Source of the DNA: Hwanghaeella sp964350445
GTDB lineage: Bacteria; Pseudomonadota; Alphaproteobacteria; UBA8366; Aestuariispiraceae
Direction of reading: 5' to 3'
Length of the DNA: 64,000 nt
Assembly (NCBI GenBank): GCA_964350445.1
Contig: CAYGKA010000008.1
Coordinates: 1 to 64,000, forward strand
In this document: piece by piece, positions 33,465 to 42,787 of the stretch
How the letters are laid out: every line of letters starts with the position of its first letter
Numbering within the stretch: the first letter of the stretch is position 1
Notes under the pieces: generated by a model
The model's database searches: none
Told to the model about the DNA's origin: nothing
What the model saw: the letters and a program-made list of their open reading frames with translations, nothing else
Translations under genes and position numbers: made by a program

Positions 33465-35009
33465 TCACTGCATCGGCGCGCCGCCCTCTTCCGTGCGTTT
33501 GGCCACGAAGGCGCTCAATTCCTCAGCCACTGCTTGGTCCATCGGCGGCGGCTGGAAGTCAGCCAGAACCCTCTTGTAGATCTGGTGTGCGCGGGTCGTC
33601 GCATCAAGCGAGCCGGCATCCCGCCAATTCTCGTAGTTGCGCCAATCGGACAGGATTGGGTCGTAAAACGCATCCTCGTACCGTTCCAACGTGTGCTGGG
33701 CGCCAAAGAAGTGACCACCAGGGCCGACTTCCCGTATCGCGTCGAGCCCCAGCGTCGCGTCGTCGATGACCAGCGGCTCCATGAACTTGGCCATCATCTG
33801 CATGATCTCGACGTCGATGATGAATTTCTCGAAAGAGGCGCTGAGCCCCCCTTCCAACCACCCGAGACCGTGCATGACGATATTGGTGTGCCCCATGACA
33901 ACCGCCCAGGCGGAGTTCACAGACTCATAGGTCGCCTGGACGTCGGGCGCGTTGGACGCATTCACGTTGGAGGCCCGGAAGGGGAATTTGTAGCGGCGCG
34001 CCAATTGGGCGCCGAGCAGGGTTGCCTTCGCGTATTCCGGCGTTCCGAAGGCGGGAGACCCGGTCTTCATGTCCACATTGGAGGTAAACCCGCCATAGAC
34101 AGCAGGCGCACCCGGATTGACGATCTGCAGGAAGGCGATCCCGGCCAACGCTTCCGCGTTCTGCTGCACCACCGCACCTGGGACGGTTACCGGCGCCATT
34201 GCGCCCGCCAAAGTGAACGGCGTGACGCAAACGGGCTGGTTGCGCTTGGCCATTTCGATCATCCCCCACAGCATCGGCATGTCCAGCTGCAGCGGCGAAT
34301 TGGTGTTGACGATGGTCCAGATGCTCGGTTCCCGCAGCAACTGCTCTTCGCTGATGCCACGGGCGATACGGGCCATTTCGATCACATCGATGATGCGGTC
34401 CCGGCCAAGGGAATAGCCGAAAACCACCTTGTCGGTCAGCTCAAGCATCAACTGCATGGCGTCCAGATGGCGGGTCGGAACGGGCATATCCGTCGGTTCC
34501 ACCGGATAACCGCCGGACATGTGGCAGATGTTGAAATACTGGCTCAAACGCAAAAAATTCGCGAAATCCGTGCTGTTTCCTTGTCGCCGGCCACCTTCCA
34601 TATCGATCGCGTTCGGGGGGCTTGCGATGCAGGTAACGTTGACGGAATTGCCGCCGATTTCCCGGGCGCGGTCCGGATTGCGCGAATGTAACGTGAAGGA
34701 TGGTGGGACGGTCTTGATCACCTCTTCAATCAATCCGCGGTCGAACCGGACGCGGTTGCTGTTTGGATCGACATCGGCGCCGGCGCTTTTTAGGATTTCC
34801 TTCGCTTCCGGCAGAAGGAAATTCATGCCGATTTCCTCGAGCACCTGAAGCGAGGCCAGATGGACGGCTTCCAATTGGTCCGCGGACACGACCTCGATCG
34901 GCGCGTAGGGGTTCCGATAGGTGGCAAACGGCAGTTGCTTCAAACTGCCGGCGGGCGATGTTCGTTCCCGTGCTCTCGCCTTCCCTTCCGCCCGTGGCCG
35001 CCGTGCCAT
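33465..35009 (-). CDS. Trimethylamine methyltransferase (MttB) family protein, non-pyrrolysine type
   Basis: 514 aa. After a basic N-terminus, the barrel begins VVSADQLEAVHLASLQVLEE; conserved runs include HMSGGYPVEPTD, PVCVTPFTLAGAMAPVTVPG and VYGGFTSNVDMKTGSPAFG. The frame is open throughout with no in-frame TAG, so no pyrrolysine is used. Non-Pyl members demethylate quaternary amines such as glycine betaine by transfer to a corrinoid protein. No corrinoid protein or reactivase gene is adjacent in the window, so partners must be elsewhere or the role differs. It is followed by the pseudoprotease gene. Confidence 0.88.
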   Translation of the reverse strand: MARRPRAEGKARARERTSPAGSLKQLPFATYRNPYAPIEVVSADQLEAVHLASLQVLEEIGMNFLLPEAKEILKSAGADVDPNSNRVRFDRGLIEEVIKTVPPSFTLHSRNPDRAREIGGNSVNVTCIASPPNAIDMEGGRRQGNSTDFANFLRLSQYFNICHMSGGYPVEPTDMPVPTRHLDAMQLMLELTDKVVFGYSLGRDRIIDVIEMARIARGISEEQLLREPSIWTIVNTNSPLQLDMPMLWGMIEMAKRNQPVCVTPFTLAGAMAPVTVPGAVVQQNAEALAGIAFLQIVNPGAPAVYGGFTSNVDMKTGSPAFGTPEYAKATLLGAQLARRYKFPFRASNVNASNAPDVQATYESVNSAWAVVMGHTNIVMHGLGWLEGGLSASFEKFIIDVEIMQMMAKFMEPLVIDDATLGLDAIREVGPGGHFFGAQHTLERYEDAFYDPILSDWRNYENWRDAGSLDATTRAHQIYKRVLADFQPPPMDQAVAEELSAFVAKRTEEGGAPMQ

Positions 35010-35196
35010 ATGCGCTCTCCCTTTGTCGGATTGTTTGACCGGTCGAATTCGAATTTAGGGATTGCCGGGACCCTCGCGCATATGAAATCCGCATCAGCCC
35101 GGTCGCTTCACCGAAGCACGCATTTCCCACGCCCGGCAATTCGAAATTAGATGCACCAGGGGTGAATTTTCTTTGGCCGGAAAGCGACGAAAACTA

Positions 35197-36303
35197 TCAC
35201 GCCTGCTCAGGAAACAGGCCCTTCAACCCTTCCCTTGTTGCGGGCGCGACTCCGCGTTCGGTGATCAAGCCGCTAACCAGTCGGGCCGGTGTTACATCGA
35301 AAGCGAAATTTACCGCTTGGGTCGATATTGGCGGAACGGTCACGGTCTGAACGGTTCCATCCGCGGCCAAGCCGCGCACTTGTGTGACTTCCTCGCCGGC
35401 GCGCTCTTCAATCGGAATTTCAGCCACCCCGTCCTCGACCGTCCAATCAATCGTCGTGGACGGAAGGGCGACATAGAAGGGCACGCCGTTGTCGTGCGCC
35501 GCCAAGGCCTTCAAGTAGGTGCCGATCTTGTTGCAGACGTCGCCCGTCGCCGTGGTCCTGTCCGTCCCCACGATGCAGAGATCAACCATCCCGTGCTGCA
35601 TCAAATGCCCACCCGTATTGTCGGCGACCAGCGAGTGGTCAATGCCGGAGCGGCCCAATTCCCAAGCCGTCAGTGCCGCCCCTTGATTCCGTGGGCGGGT
35701 CTCATCGACCCAGACATGAACCGGAATTTGGTCGATCTTGGCGAGATAGACGGGCGCCGTCGCCGTCCCCAAACCGCATGTGGCAAGTGCGCCCGCGTTG
35801 CAGTGTGTCAGAATATTGACCGGCCCCTGACCGCCTTTTTTCAGATAAATCTCCCGGATCAGTTTCAGCCCGTGCTCGCCGATCCCAAAGCAAATGGCGG
35901 CGTCATCAAGAACCACGCCGGCGGCCCTGGCATAGGCCGTTTCTTCTCGGTCAGCCTCAGCACATTGCTTCAGCACGGCCATCATATCGTCCAAAGCCCA
36001 GCGCAGATTGATCGCGGTCGGCCGCGTTTCCAAAAGCCGGTCATATGCTTCCTTCAGATTGCCCGAACTCGGATCCTGGCGCATCGCCAGCGCCATGCCA
36101 TAGGCCGCAGTGGCGCCGATCAAGGGCGCCCCCCTGACCAGCATATCGCGGATCGCGGTCGCGGCTTCCGCCATGGAGGTCAGGCGCACGGTCTTGAATT
36201 CATGGGGCAGCAGCGTTTGATCCAGAATGTCGACGGACCGACCGTCCTGCGACAGCTGGATCGTCGAAAACCCCATATCCGACTGGTTCGGCGCACCGAT
36301 CAT
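35197..36303 (-). CDS. mtnA: S-methyl-5-thioribose-1-phosphate isomerase
   Basis: 368 aa. MtnA converts methylthioribose-1-phosphate to methylthioribulose-1-phosphate in methionine salvage. Hallmarks are RGAPLIGATAAYGMALA, the catalytic-Cys loop THCNAGALATCG, DNTGGHLMQHGMVDLCIVG and the Asp-bearing VGTDRTTATGDVCNKIGT. Length is normal. No other mtn genes are adjacent. It is divergent from a MarR-type regulator, which may or may not control it. Confidence 0.95.
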   Translation of the reverse strand: MIGAPNQSDMGFSTIQLSQDGRSVDILDQTLLPHEFKTVRLTSMAEAATAIRDMLVRGAPLIGATAAYGMALAMRQDPSSGNLKEAYDRLLETRPTAINLRWALDDMMAVLKQCAEADREETAYARAAGVVLDDAAICFGIGEHGLKLIREIYLKKGGQGPVNILTHCNAGALATCGLGTATAPVYLAKIDQIPVHVWVDETRPRNQGAALTAWELGRSGIDHSLVADNTGGHLMQHGMVDLCIVGTDRTTATGDVCNKIGTYLKALAAHDNGVPFYVALPSTTIDWTVEDGVAEIPIEERAGEEVTQVRGLAADGTVQTVTVPPISTQAVNFAFDVTPARLVSGLITERGVAPATREGLKGLFPEQA

Positions 36304-36458
36304 CTCTATCCCCTAAATTCCTGGCTGACGTCTGCCCGGCGCCGGGTCCACACCGCTGGTGCGCTGATCTGTTGTGCACACAACGGCCTTGCCTCTTCCG
36401 CCCATTTCCGCCAAAGCCTATATCCGTTTCGGGCCGTATTCCATAGGAGCCGTTCGAC

Positions 36459-36926
36459 TTGCCCAGGCCAACCCAATATCGCGATTTCCGGTACGAGGAC
36501 TTCATCCCCGCCAAGATCCAGTCCCTCTCTACAGCAATAACGCAGCTGGTGAGTAAGGAATTGGAATCCGCCCACGCCCTGTCGGTCAACGAATGGCGGA
36601 TCCTGGCGCACATCGCGGCCGTCGAAGGCGCGACGGCGCAATCAGTCGCGGATGCAAGCGGTGTCGACAAGGGCTGGGTCAGCCGGTCGCTCAACACCCT
36701 TTTGGAACGCGGTCTGGTGACGCGCAGCACCGACCGCGACGATAGGCGAAAGCGCCCCCTGGAATTGACTGAAGCCGGGATCGCAACCTTCGAAAAGGCA
36801 GCAGGCGACATCCGCACCCTGCAAAACCGCTTGTTGGACGCCTTCTCAGCCGAAGATCACGAGGCCTTCATCCGTCTGATGACGCGCCTGCAACGCGCCG
36901 CAGAGACGATGCGCACGGAACCCTAG
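36459..36926 (+). CDS. MarR family transcriptional regulator
   Basis: 155 aa winged-helix regulator. The DNA-binding part spans about residues 40-105: LSVNEWRILAHIAAVEGATA, QSVADASGVDKGWVSRSLNT as the helix-turn-helix, then the wing STDRDDRRKRPLELTEAG. Flanking helices form the dimer interface. The start is TTG at 36459, supported by AGGAG at 36445-36449 (9-nt spacing). It is divergent from mtnA over about 155 bp, so it could regulate itself and mtnA. The effector is unknown. Confidence 0.88.
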   Translation: MPRPTQYRDFRYEDFIPAKIQSLSTAITQLVSKELESAHALSVNEWRILAHIAAVEGATAQSVADASGVDKGWVSRSLNTLLERGLVTRSTDRDDRRKRPLELTEAGIATFEKAAGDIRTLQNRLLDAFSAEDHEAFIRLMTRLQRAAETMRTEP

Positions 36927-37149
36927 TCGGTCGGCGCGAAACAGGCGCAGACAACTCGATCAGCCCTTCATCACCGATCGCTCGCAACAGCTTCAATTCA
37001 GATGCCGCCCGCGCGTGCCTGAGTGTGTTTCCTGTTTGTTCCCTCAAAGATCCAACAAAGGGCATTTTTCAGCTCTGAACAGGAACAAATCATGATCAAA
37101 GAAACGGGCTGAAAGCCGCAGAATTCCCCGACTTTTACAGTGCTTTCCA

Positions 37150-37200
37150 TTGACGGGATATAAATTCCCATGATATCCCATGAATACCCAAATCACCCCA
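37150..37200 (+). promoter_or_regulatory. mraZ promoter region with four CCCA (TGGG) MraZ-box repeats
   Basis: CCCA occurs at 37167, 37177, 37187 and 37197, an exact 10-bp period (TGGG read on the minus strand). MraZ is known to bind direct TGGG repeats at about this spacing ahead of its own gene and repress the dcw operon. A -35-like TTGACG (37150-37155) lies just upstream and the -10 region (ATATCC-like, 37173-37178, weak) falls inside the repeats, so bound MraZ would block polymerase. The wider gap from the marR stop to mraZ (36927-37380) holds nothing else I can support. Confidence 0.75.
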
Positions 37201-37380
37201 CGCTGGGGGCAGGTGTGACCGGTTTGGGCACGGCGCGGCGGCGCCGGCCGCATTTGCCGAGAGCAAATCGACCTTTGTCGTCAGCCGGCGGACGCGGAGT
37301 TTCATCGAAACCGGGCCAATGGCCGGCCAAAGGAAAATCCGCCGTTCTTCGTTCTTTTGGCTTTCTTGGACTCGGGGGTG

Positions 37381-37866
37381 ATGCGGAACATGCCGCTGTT
37401 CACAGGCACATACGAGAACAAGGTCGACGGCAAGGGGAGAGTCTCTTTGCCGGCGCCGTTCCGTGACCGCCTGTCCTTGGCCTCCAACGGGGCCGGTCCA
37501 GATCGCTCCTTCTATATATTCCCGTCCCCGAACTCCCCCGGCCTGGAAGCCGCGGACGAGAGTTTCATGGACATGGTTGCCGAGAGTATCGAAGCCCAAG
37601 CCGAACTGTTCTCCGAGGAAGAGGAAGCGCTGAGCCAGATCGTCGCCGATGCCTTGCCTGTTTCCTATGACAGTACCGGCCGCTTCATCCTGCCGCCCCG
37701 CTTCCAGTCCCATGCCGCCATCGGCGGCAAGGCGCTGTTTGTTGGGAAGTCCAAACGCTTTCAAATCTGGGACCCCTCAACGTATGAAAGCTATGCACAA
37801 AAAGCGCGCGAACGCGCCAAGGGACTTACCCTGAAACTGCGTCCGGGAAATGGGGGCGGGGCATGA
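37381..37866 (+). CDS. mraZ: Transcriptional regulator MraZ
   Basis: 161 aa, first gene of the dcw cluster. MraZ is an AbrB-like DNA-binding protein with two repeats: the first has FTGTYENKVDGKGRVSLPAP, the second PVSYDSTGRFILPPRFQSH. It binds TGGG-repeat operators, and such repeats lie about 180 bp upstream. ATG 37381 follows a GGGGG run closely; ATG 37390 (MPLFTGTYENK) is an equally possible start and matches many homologues better. The stop overlaps the rsmH start as ATGA. Confidence 0.93.
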   Translation: MRNMPLFTGTYENKVDGKGRVSLPAPFRDRLSLASNGAGPDRSFYIFPSPNSPGLEAADESFMDMVAESIEAQAELFSEEEEALSQIVADALPVSYDSTGRFILPPRFQSHAAIGGKALFVGKSKRFQIWDPSTYESYAQKARERAKGLTLKLRPGNGGGA

Positions 37867-38870
37867 GCAACCTCCACATCCCCGTCCTGCTTGACGAGAT
37901 GATCGACGCACTCGCCCCGCGTGACGGCGGTGTCTACCTGGATGGCACGTTCGGCCGCGGCGGTTACAGCCGTGCGATTCTGCAAGCAGCCGACTGCCAG
38001 GTCTGGGCCATCGACCGCGACCCGGCGGCGATAGAGCGCGCCCGCGACGTCGAAGCCGAGTTCCCCGGCCGCTTCACCATCCTGTGCGGCAAGTTCGGCG
38101 ATATGGAAGACCTGCTAACCGGCGCGGGCGTCGACCGGCTGGACGGCGTCGTCTTGGATATCGGCGTCTCCTCGCCCCAGATCGACTCTGCCGAGCGCGG
38201 ATTTTCATTCCGCTTACCGGGGCCGCTCGACATGCGGATGGGCAATGAAGGGCCGACCGCCGCGGATATCGTGAATACATGGGACGAGGACGCCCTGGCG
38301 ATCCTGATCCGCGACTTCGGCGAAGAGCATCGCTCCCGCCAGGTTGCCCGCGCCATCGTTCATGCCCGTGAAATCGAACCGATCACCACGACGACGCAAC
38401 TGGCAGACATCGTGCGCTCCGTCGTTCGCAAGGCCAAGGACGGACTGGACCCCGCAACGCGGACCTTTCAGGCGCTGCGAATTCAAGTGAATGACGAGCT
38501 TGGCGAATTGGACCGCGCGCTGGCCGCCGCGGAGCGGGTCTTGCTGCCGGAAGGCCGCTTGGTCGTCGTCGCCTTCCACAGCTTGGAAGACAAACGCGTG
38601 AAGGCATTCATGAGCGCCCGGTCGGGCGGCACGGGCTTTTCTAGACATATGCCCGGGCCCGCCCCTGATGCACTCAGCCCGACCTTTGCCTTGGCCAAAC
38701 GCGGGACGATCAAGCCGGGCGAAGCGGAAATGCGCGCCAATCCGCGCTGCCGGTCATCGCGCCTTCGTGCCGCGGTGCGAACGGAGGCGCCTGCTTGGCC
38801 TGCGCCCCGGACGGCAACAGCCCGACAACGGGCGGGTTCGACATCTGCGCGCCGGGGGAGGCGGTCTTGA
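37863..38870 (+). CDS. rsmH: 16S rRNA m4C1402 methyltransferase
   Basis: 335 aa. RsmH (MraW) methylates the N4 of C1402 in 16S rRNA. The SAM site YLDGTFGRGGYSRAIL is at residues ~26-41; other family marks are VVLDIGVSSPQID, RGFSFRLPGPLDMRM and VVAFHSLEDKRVKAF. The C-terminal 40 residues are a basic Arg/Ala tail. Its ATG overlaps the mraZ stop (ATGA), and its TGA overlaps the TTG start of ftsL (TTGA). Confidence 0.96.
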   Translation: MSNLHIPVLLDEMIDALAPRDGGVYLDGTFGRGGYSRAILQAADCQVWAIDRDPAAIERARDVEAEFPGRFTILCGKFGDMEDLLTGAGVDRLDGVVLDIGVSSPQIDSAERGFSFRLPGPLDMRMGNEGPTAADIVNTWDEDALAILIRDFGEEHRSRQVARAIVHAREIEPITTTTQLADIVRSVVRKAKDGLDPATRTFQALRIQVNDELGELDRALAAAERVLLPEGRLVVVAFHSLEDKRVKAFMSARSGGTGFSRHMPGPAPDALSPTFALAKRGTIKPGEAEMRANPRCRSSRLRAAVRTEAPAWPAPRTATARQRAGSTSARRGRRS

Positions 38871-39289
38871 AGATCACAGCCGCCTTGGTTTGGATATCCC
38901 TCTGCGTCGCCAGCGGATTCGCGCTGTTCAGTATCGCTTTTGCCGTTGAGGACCTGGAATCCGAATTGGCCGCCATCAACAGCGATATCGAACGCGAACG
39001 GGAATCCCTACACGTCCTCAACGCCGAGTGGACATATCTCAACAGGCCCGACCGGATCGAGGATCTCGCCCGTCAGCTTCTGCCGGAATTCGCGCCGCCC
39101 GGCATCGAACAGTTGGTGGCGATGGAAGAGATTCCCTATCCGTCGGAGATTCCGCCGTCCGCCGCCCTGCAGACGCCCCAAACCGAAACGACCGGCTTGA
39201 CCGCCACCGGCGCAGAAGCGCCGACCATCGTCGCCCCGCGCCGGAGCAACTTGAGCGCCGGCACCTTGAGCTTGGGAGGACAAGAATGA
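38867..39289 (+). CDS. ftsL: Cell division protein FtsL
   Basis: 140 aa bitopic protein. A transmembrane helix (ALVWISLCVASGFALFSIAF) near the N-terminus is followed by a coiled coil (VEDLESELAAINSDIERERE), then NRPDRIEDLARQLL and a Pro/Thr-rich tail. FtsL joins FtsB and FtsQ to activate FtsW-FtsI at the septum. Sequence identity is weak in this family; size, topology and position between rsmH and ftsI decide it. The start is TTG at 38867, with GGGGGAGG 6 nt upstream and overlap with the rsmH stop. Confidence 0.88.
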   Translation: MKITAALVWISLCVASGFALFSIAFAVEDLESELAAINSDIERERESLHVLNAEWTYLNRPDRIEDLARQLLPEFAPPGIEQLVAMEEIPYPSEIPPSAALQTPQTETTGLTATGAEAPTIVAPRRSNLSAGTLSLGGQE

Positions 39290-41310
39290 TCCTTCGTGCC
39301 ATCAGAAGCGGCGAACCAGCCGCGAAAGACAGCCCGACTCGCACGCCTGCCCCTGTTTCAGGAGCGGGCGACAAACGTGTCGAACCCTGCCTGCGGAAGG
39401 ATGCGCGCGCCGAAGCCGCCGCACCGCAGATCGAAAAGCATCGGAAGAAGCTGGTCATCGAGCCGCGTGAACAAATCGAACCCGCCCCGGCGTCGACGCA
39501 TCAGCGCACCGAGCGCAAAAAAGGGTTCTCCGTCAGGGCCAAGATCGCGCCGGCCCGCGCGAAAACGCCCGGACCGGAACGCAAGACACCCGTCACCGCG
39601 GATATCCGCCGTCCATCCTTCGGCAAGGAAGGCGCGCAGCGCGAGGGCGTCTTCCGGCAAGCGATGGAAACCGGCCGTACACGCCTGTTGATTACCGGCA
39701 CCGTCATCACCCTGGCCTTTGCGGTGATCGGGGCGCGCCTGGTGGACGTCACCGCCATGCGCGCCCCGACGGAACCGGTCGCCAAAGTGGCCGCCACAGC
39801 GCCCGCACCCAACAACGAACGGGCGGGCATCATTGATCGCAACGGCGTTCTTCTCGCCACGAACCTTTCCACGGTCTCCCTGATCGCCGACCCAAAATAC
39901 GTGCAGAACCCGCGGGAGACGGCCTACAAGCTGGCCGCTGTTCTGCCAACGCTGGACCCGAAGTCGACGGAAGAAAAGCTGCGCAAGAACGCCCGTTTCG
40001 TACCGTTGATGCGGACGTTGACGCCGCAGCAGCAATACGACGTCAACGCCTTGGGCCTTCCGGGGATCGATTTCGATCGCAAACAGACGCGTATCTATCC
40101 GCACGGTCCCTTGTTCGGCCATATCCTGGGCCAAACGGATACGGACAATAACGGCATCGCCGGGCTGGAACTCCGTTTCGACAAGGACCTGCAGGAAGGC
40201 ACGGATTCCCTGCAACTTTCGCTCGATGTACGCGTACAACATATGCTGCGCGAGGAATTGGGTTCGGCGATTGCGGAGTTCAGCGCCATCGGTGGGGCCG
40301 CCATCGTCATGGACGTCCACAACGGTGAAGTTCTCGGCATGGTTTCCCTGCCCGATTTCGATCCGAACGAGCCGATTTCCCTGAACGACGAAGCCCTGTT
40401 CAACCGGGCGACCAAGGGGGTCTACGAACTGGGCTCCACTTTCAAGATATTCAACACCGCCCTCAGCCTCGAATCCGGCTCCGTCTCGCTGAGCAGCAGC
40501 TACGATGCGACCCAGCCGATCAAGATTGGCCGGTTCAGCATTACGGACTATCACGCGAAGAATCGTTGGCTGTCGGTGCCGGAGATTTTCATCTACTCCT
40601 CAAACATCGGGTCGGCGAAAATGGCGCTTGATGTCGGTGGACCGGAGCAGAAGCGCTTCTTCGACAAGCTGGGCTTTCTGAAGCCGTTGGGTGTTGAAGT
40701 CCCGGAAGTCGGCTTCCCGCAGAGTCCCTCCGTCTGGCGCCCGGTCAACACGATGACGATCGCATTCGGCCACGGCTTGGCCGTCAGCCCGTTGCATCTG
40801 ACGACCGGTGTTTCCGCCATGATCAACGGCGGCACACTGTATCGCCCGACCGTATTGAAATCGGCGGAAGCGCCGCATGGCACGCGCGTCATCTCAGAAA
40901 AGACCAGTAACGCCATCCGCGCCCTGATGCATCTGAACGGCCTGGCGGGTTCGGGCAAGAACGCACAAGTCGAGGGTTATGTCGTCGGCGGCAAGACCGG
41001 GACGGCTGAAAAGGTGTCGGGTGCAGGGTATCGGCGTAAATCGTTGATCTCCAGCTTTGTCGGCGCCTTCCCTATGCACGCGCCGCGCTACACCGTCTAT
41101 GTCGTTCTTGACGAACCGCAGGGCACGAAGGCGACCTTCGGCTTTGCCACCGGCGGCTGGGTCGCCGCCCCCGTGGTCGGCAAGATCGTGCGCCGCCTTG
41201 CCCCCATGATGGGCATCAAGCCGTCCAATGCGGACGCGCCCGAAGTTCGCCAGCATTTCGCCATTCTGCCGCCACAAATGGGTGCCACCTTGGCCTCCCT
41301 CAGACAATAG
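39286..41310 (+). CDS. ftsI: Septal peptidoglycan transpeptidase FtsI (PBP3)
   Basis: 674 aa. The class B penicillin-binding protein has its membrane anchor at ~133-151, a dimerisation domain from ~175 (RAGIIDRNGVLLATN), and transpeptidase motifs STFK (Ser384), SSN (438-440) and KTGT (570-573). It cross-links septal peptidoglycan with FtsW. The cytoplasmic N-terminus of ~130 residues is much longer than the usual few tens, basic and Pro/Ala-rich (for example KKGFSVRAKIAPARAKTPG). ATG 39286 overlaps the ftsL stop (ATGA); an internal start would be needed to give a family-typical length. Confidence 0.95.
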   Translation: MILRAIRSGEPAAKDSPTRTPAPVSGAGDKRVEPCLRKDARAEAAAPQIEKHRKKLVIEPREQIEPAPASTHQRTERKKGFSVRAKIAPARAKTPGPERKTPVTADIRRPSFGKEGAQREGVFRQAMETGRTRLLITGTVITLAFAVIGARLVDVTAMRAPTEPVAKVAATAPAPNNERAGIIDRNGVLLATNLSTVSLIADPKYVQNPRETAYKLAAVLPTLDPKSTEEKLRKNARFVPLMRTLTPQQQYDVNALGLPGIDFDRKQTRIYPHGPLFGHILGQTDTDNNGIAGLELRFDKDLQEGTDSLQLSLDVRVQHMLREELGSAIAEFSAIGGAAIVMDVHNGEVLGMVSLPDFDPNEPISLNDEALFNRATKGVYELGSTFKIFNTALSLESGSVSLSSSYDATQPIKIGRFSITDYHAKNRWLSVPEIFIYSSNIGSAKMALDVGGPEQKRFFDKLGFLKPLGVEVPEVGFPQSPSVWRPVNTMTIAFGHGLAVSPLHLTTGVSAMINGGTLYRPTVLKSAEAPHGTRVISEKTSNAIRALMHLNGLAGSGKNAQVEGYVVGGKTGTAEKVSGAGYRRKSLISSFVGAFPMHAPRYTVYVVLDEPQGTKATFGFATGGWVAAPVVGKIVRRLAPMMGIKPSNADAPEVRQHFAILPPQMGATLASLRQ

Positions 41311-41323
41311 AGCGGAGCGAGAA

Positions 41324-42787
41324 ATGAACGGCGAAGGCGTGCTGCCCAATGTTCCAATCACCGGCCTGACAGCGGATAGCCGCAAGGTCGAACCAGGTTT
41401 TCTGTTCGCGGCCATTCCAGGCCTAGCCCTGGACGGCCGCAACTTCATTCCAGACGCTATCCGGAAAGGCGCCGCCGCCATTCTGACAACGCCGGACGTG
41501 TCTGCCGACAGCGGCTTGTTGGGCGAGTCCGGCAAGGCGGCGGTGACACTGGTTCACGACGCCAACCCGCGGCGGCGTTTGGCCAAAATGGCGGCTGCCT
41601 ACTACGCGCCCCAACCTGAAATCATGGTTGCGGTCACCGGCACGAACGGAAAAACCTCCGTCGCGAATTTCACCCGCCAACTGTGGATGGCCATCGGCAA
41701 CAAGGCCGGCGCGATCGGCACCTTAGGCGTGAAGGCCGAGGGTTTCGACACCGATCACGGCCTGACGACGCCGGACCCGGTCGATCTCCACGCCCTGCTG
41801 GGTGCGATGAAACATGCCGGAATCGATCATGTCGCGATGGAAGCCTCCAGCCACGGACTGGACCAGTACCGGCTTGACGGGGCGCGGTTCTCCGCCGCCG
41901 CGTTCACAAACCTTTCCCGCGATCACCTGGACTATCACCACAACATGGACGCCTACCGGGCCTCCAAGATGCGCCTTTTCGAGGAGCTCTTGACGCCGGG
42001 CGGCGTTGCCGTCGTCAATTCCGCGTCGGCAGAGCACGACCGGATCGCCAACATCGCTGGCGAACGCAAGCTGCGCCTTTATTCCTATGGGCTCAGGAAC
42101 GGGCAAATCCGCTGCGTGAAGATGGATCCGCGCGCAAACGGTTTCGATTTGGAATTGGACGTCTTCGGCGAGCGGCTATCGGTGGACTTCCCGCTTCCCG
42201 GTGCGTTCCAAGTGGAGAACGCCCTCGCCGCCTTGGGCCTTGTGCTCGCCACCGGGTCGGACCTGCGCCATGCGGGACCGAACCTGGCGCGCCTGACGGG
42301 CGTGCGCGGTCGGATGGAACGCGCGGCGGTCCTGCCGAACGGGGCGGCGGTCTATGTCGACTATTCGCACACGCCGGATTCCATCGCCACCGTATTGAAG
42401 GCGCTCCGCAGCCATGTCGGAAACCGGCTGCACATCGTGTTCGGCTGCGGCGGCGACCGCGACCCAGGCAAACGCATCCTGATGGGCCAGGCAGCGGCGC
42501 AATTCGCCGATCAGGTCACCGTGACCGACGACAATCCGCGCAGCGAGGACCCAGCCGAAATTCGAAAGCAGGCGATGGAAGGCTGCCCGGGCGCCGCAAA
42601 TATCGGGGACCGCCGCGAGGCGATCTTTGCCGCCATGCGGGCCCTGGAACCGGGTGACGTGCTATGCGTTGCGGGCAAGGGCCACGAACAAGGCCAGACG
42701 ATAGCGGGCCGCACCATTCCCTTCGACGACGCCAGCGTCGTGCGCGATTGCGCGGAAGAATTGACCGGGAGCGTGCAGACGGGATGA
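41324..42787 (+). CDS. murE: UDP-MurNAc-tripeptide synthetase (meso-diaminopimelate adding)
   Basis: 487 aa cytoplasmic Mur ligase. The ATP site is TGTNGKTS (residues ~105-112); the central domain shows MEASSHGLDQYRLDGARF and the C-terminal domain DYSHTPDSIATVL. The DNPR motif at 403-406 is the marker for meso-diaminopimelate as the third residue of the stem peptide. Its stop overlaps the murF ATG (ATGA). Confidence 0.97.
   Translation: MNGEGVLPNVPITGLTADSRKVEPGFLFAAIPGLALDGRNFIPDAIRKGAAAILTTPDVSADSGLLGESGKAAVTLVHDANPRRRLAKMAAAYYAPQPEIMVAVTGTNGKTSVANFTRQLWMAIGNKAGAIGTLGVKAEGFDTDHGLTTPDPVDLHALLGAMKHAGIDHVAMEASSHGLDQYRLDGARFSAAAFTNLSRDHLDYHHNMDAYRASKMRLFEELLTPGGVAVVNSASAEHDRIANIAGERKLRLYSYGLRNGQIRCVKMDPRANGFDLELDVFGERLSVDFPLPGAFQVENALAALGLVLATGSDLRHAGPNLARLTGVRGRMERAAVLPNGAAVYVDYSHTPDSIATVLKALRSHVGNRLHIVFGCGGDRDPGKRILMGQAAAQFADQVTVTDDNPRSEDPAEIRKQAMEGCPGAANIGDRREAIFAAMRALEPGDVLCVAGKGHEQGQTIAGRTIPFDDASVVRDCAEELTGSVQTG

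Noticed and set aside
37167..37200. Short phased repeats as a CRISPR-like array
   Set aside because: Units are only 4 bp with 6-bp spacers, no spacer diversity or cas genes; the position and period match MraZ boxes.
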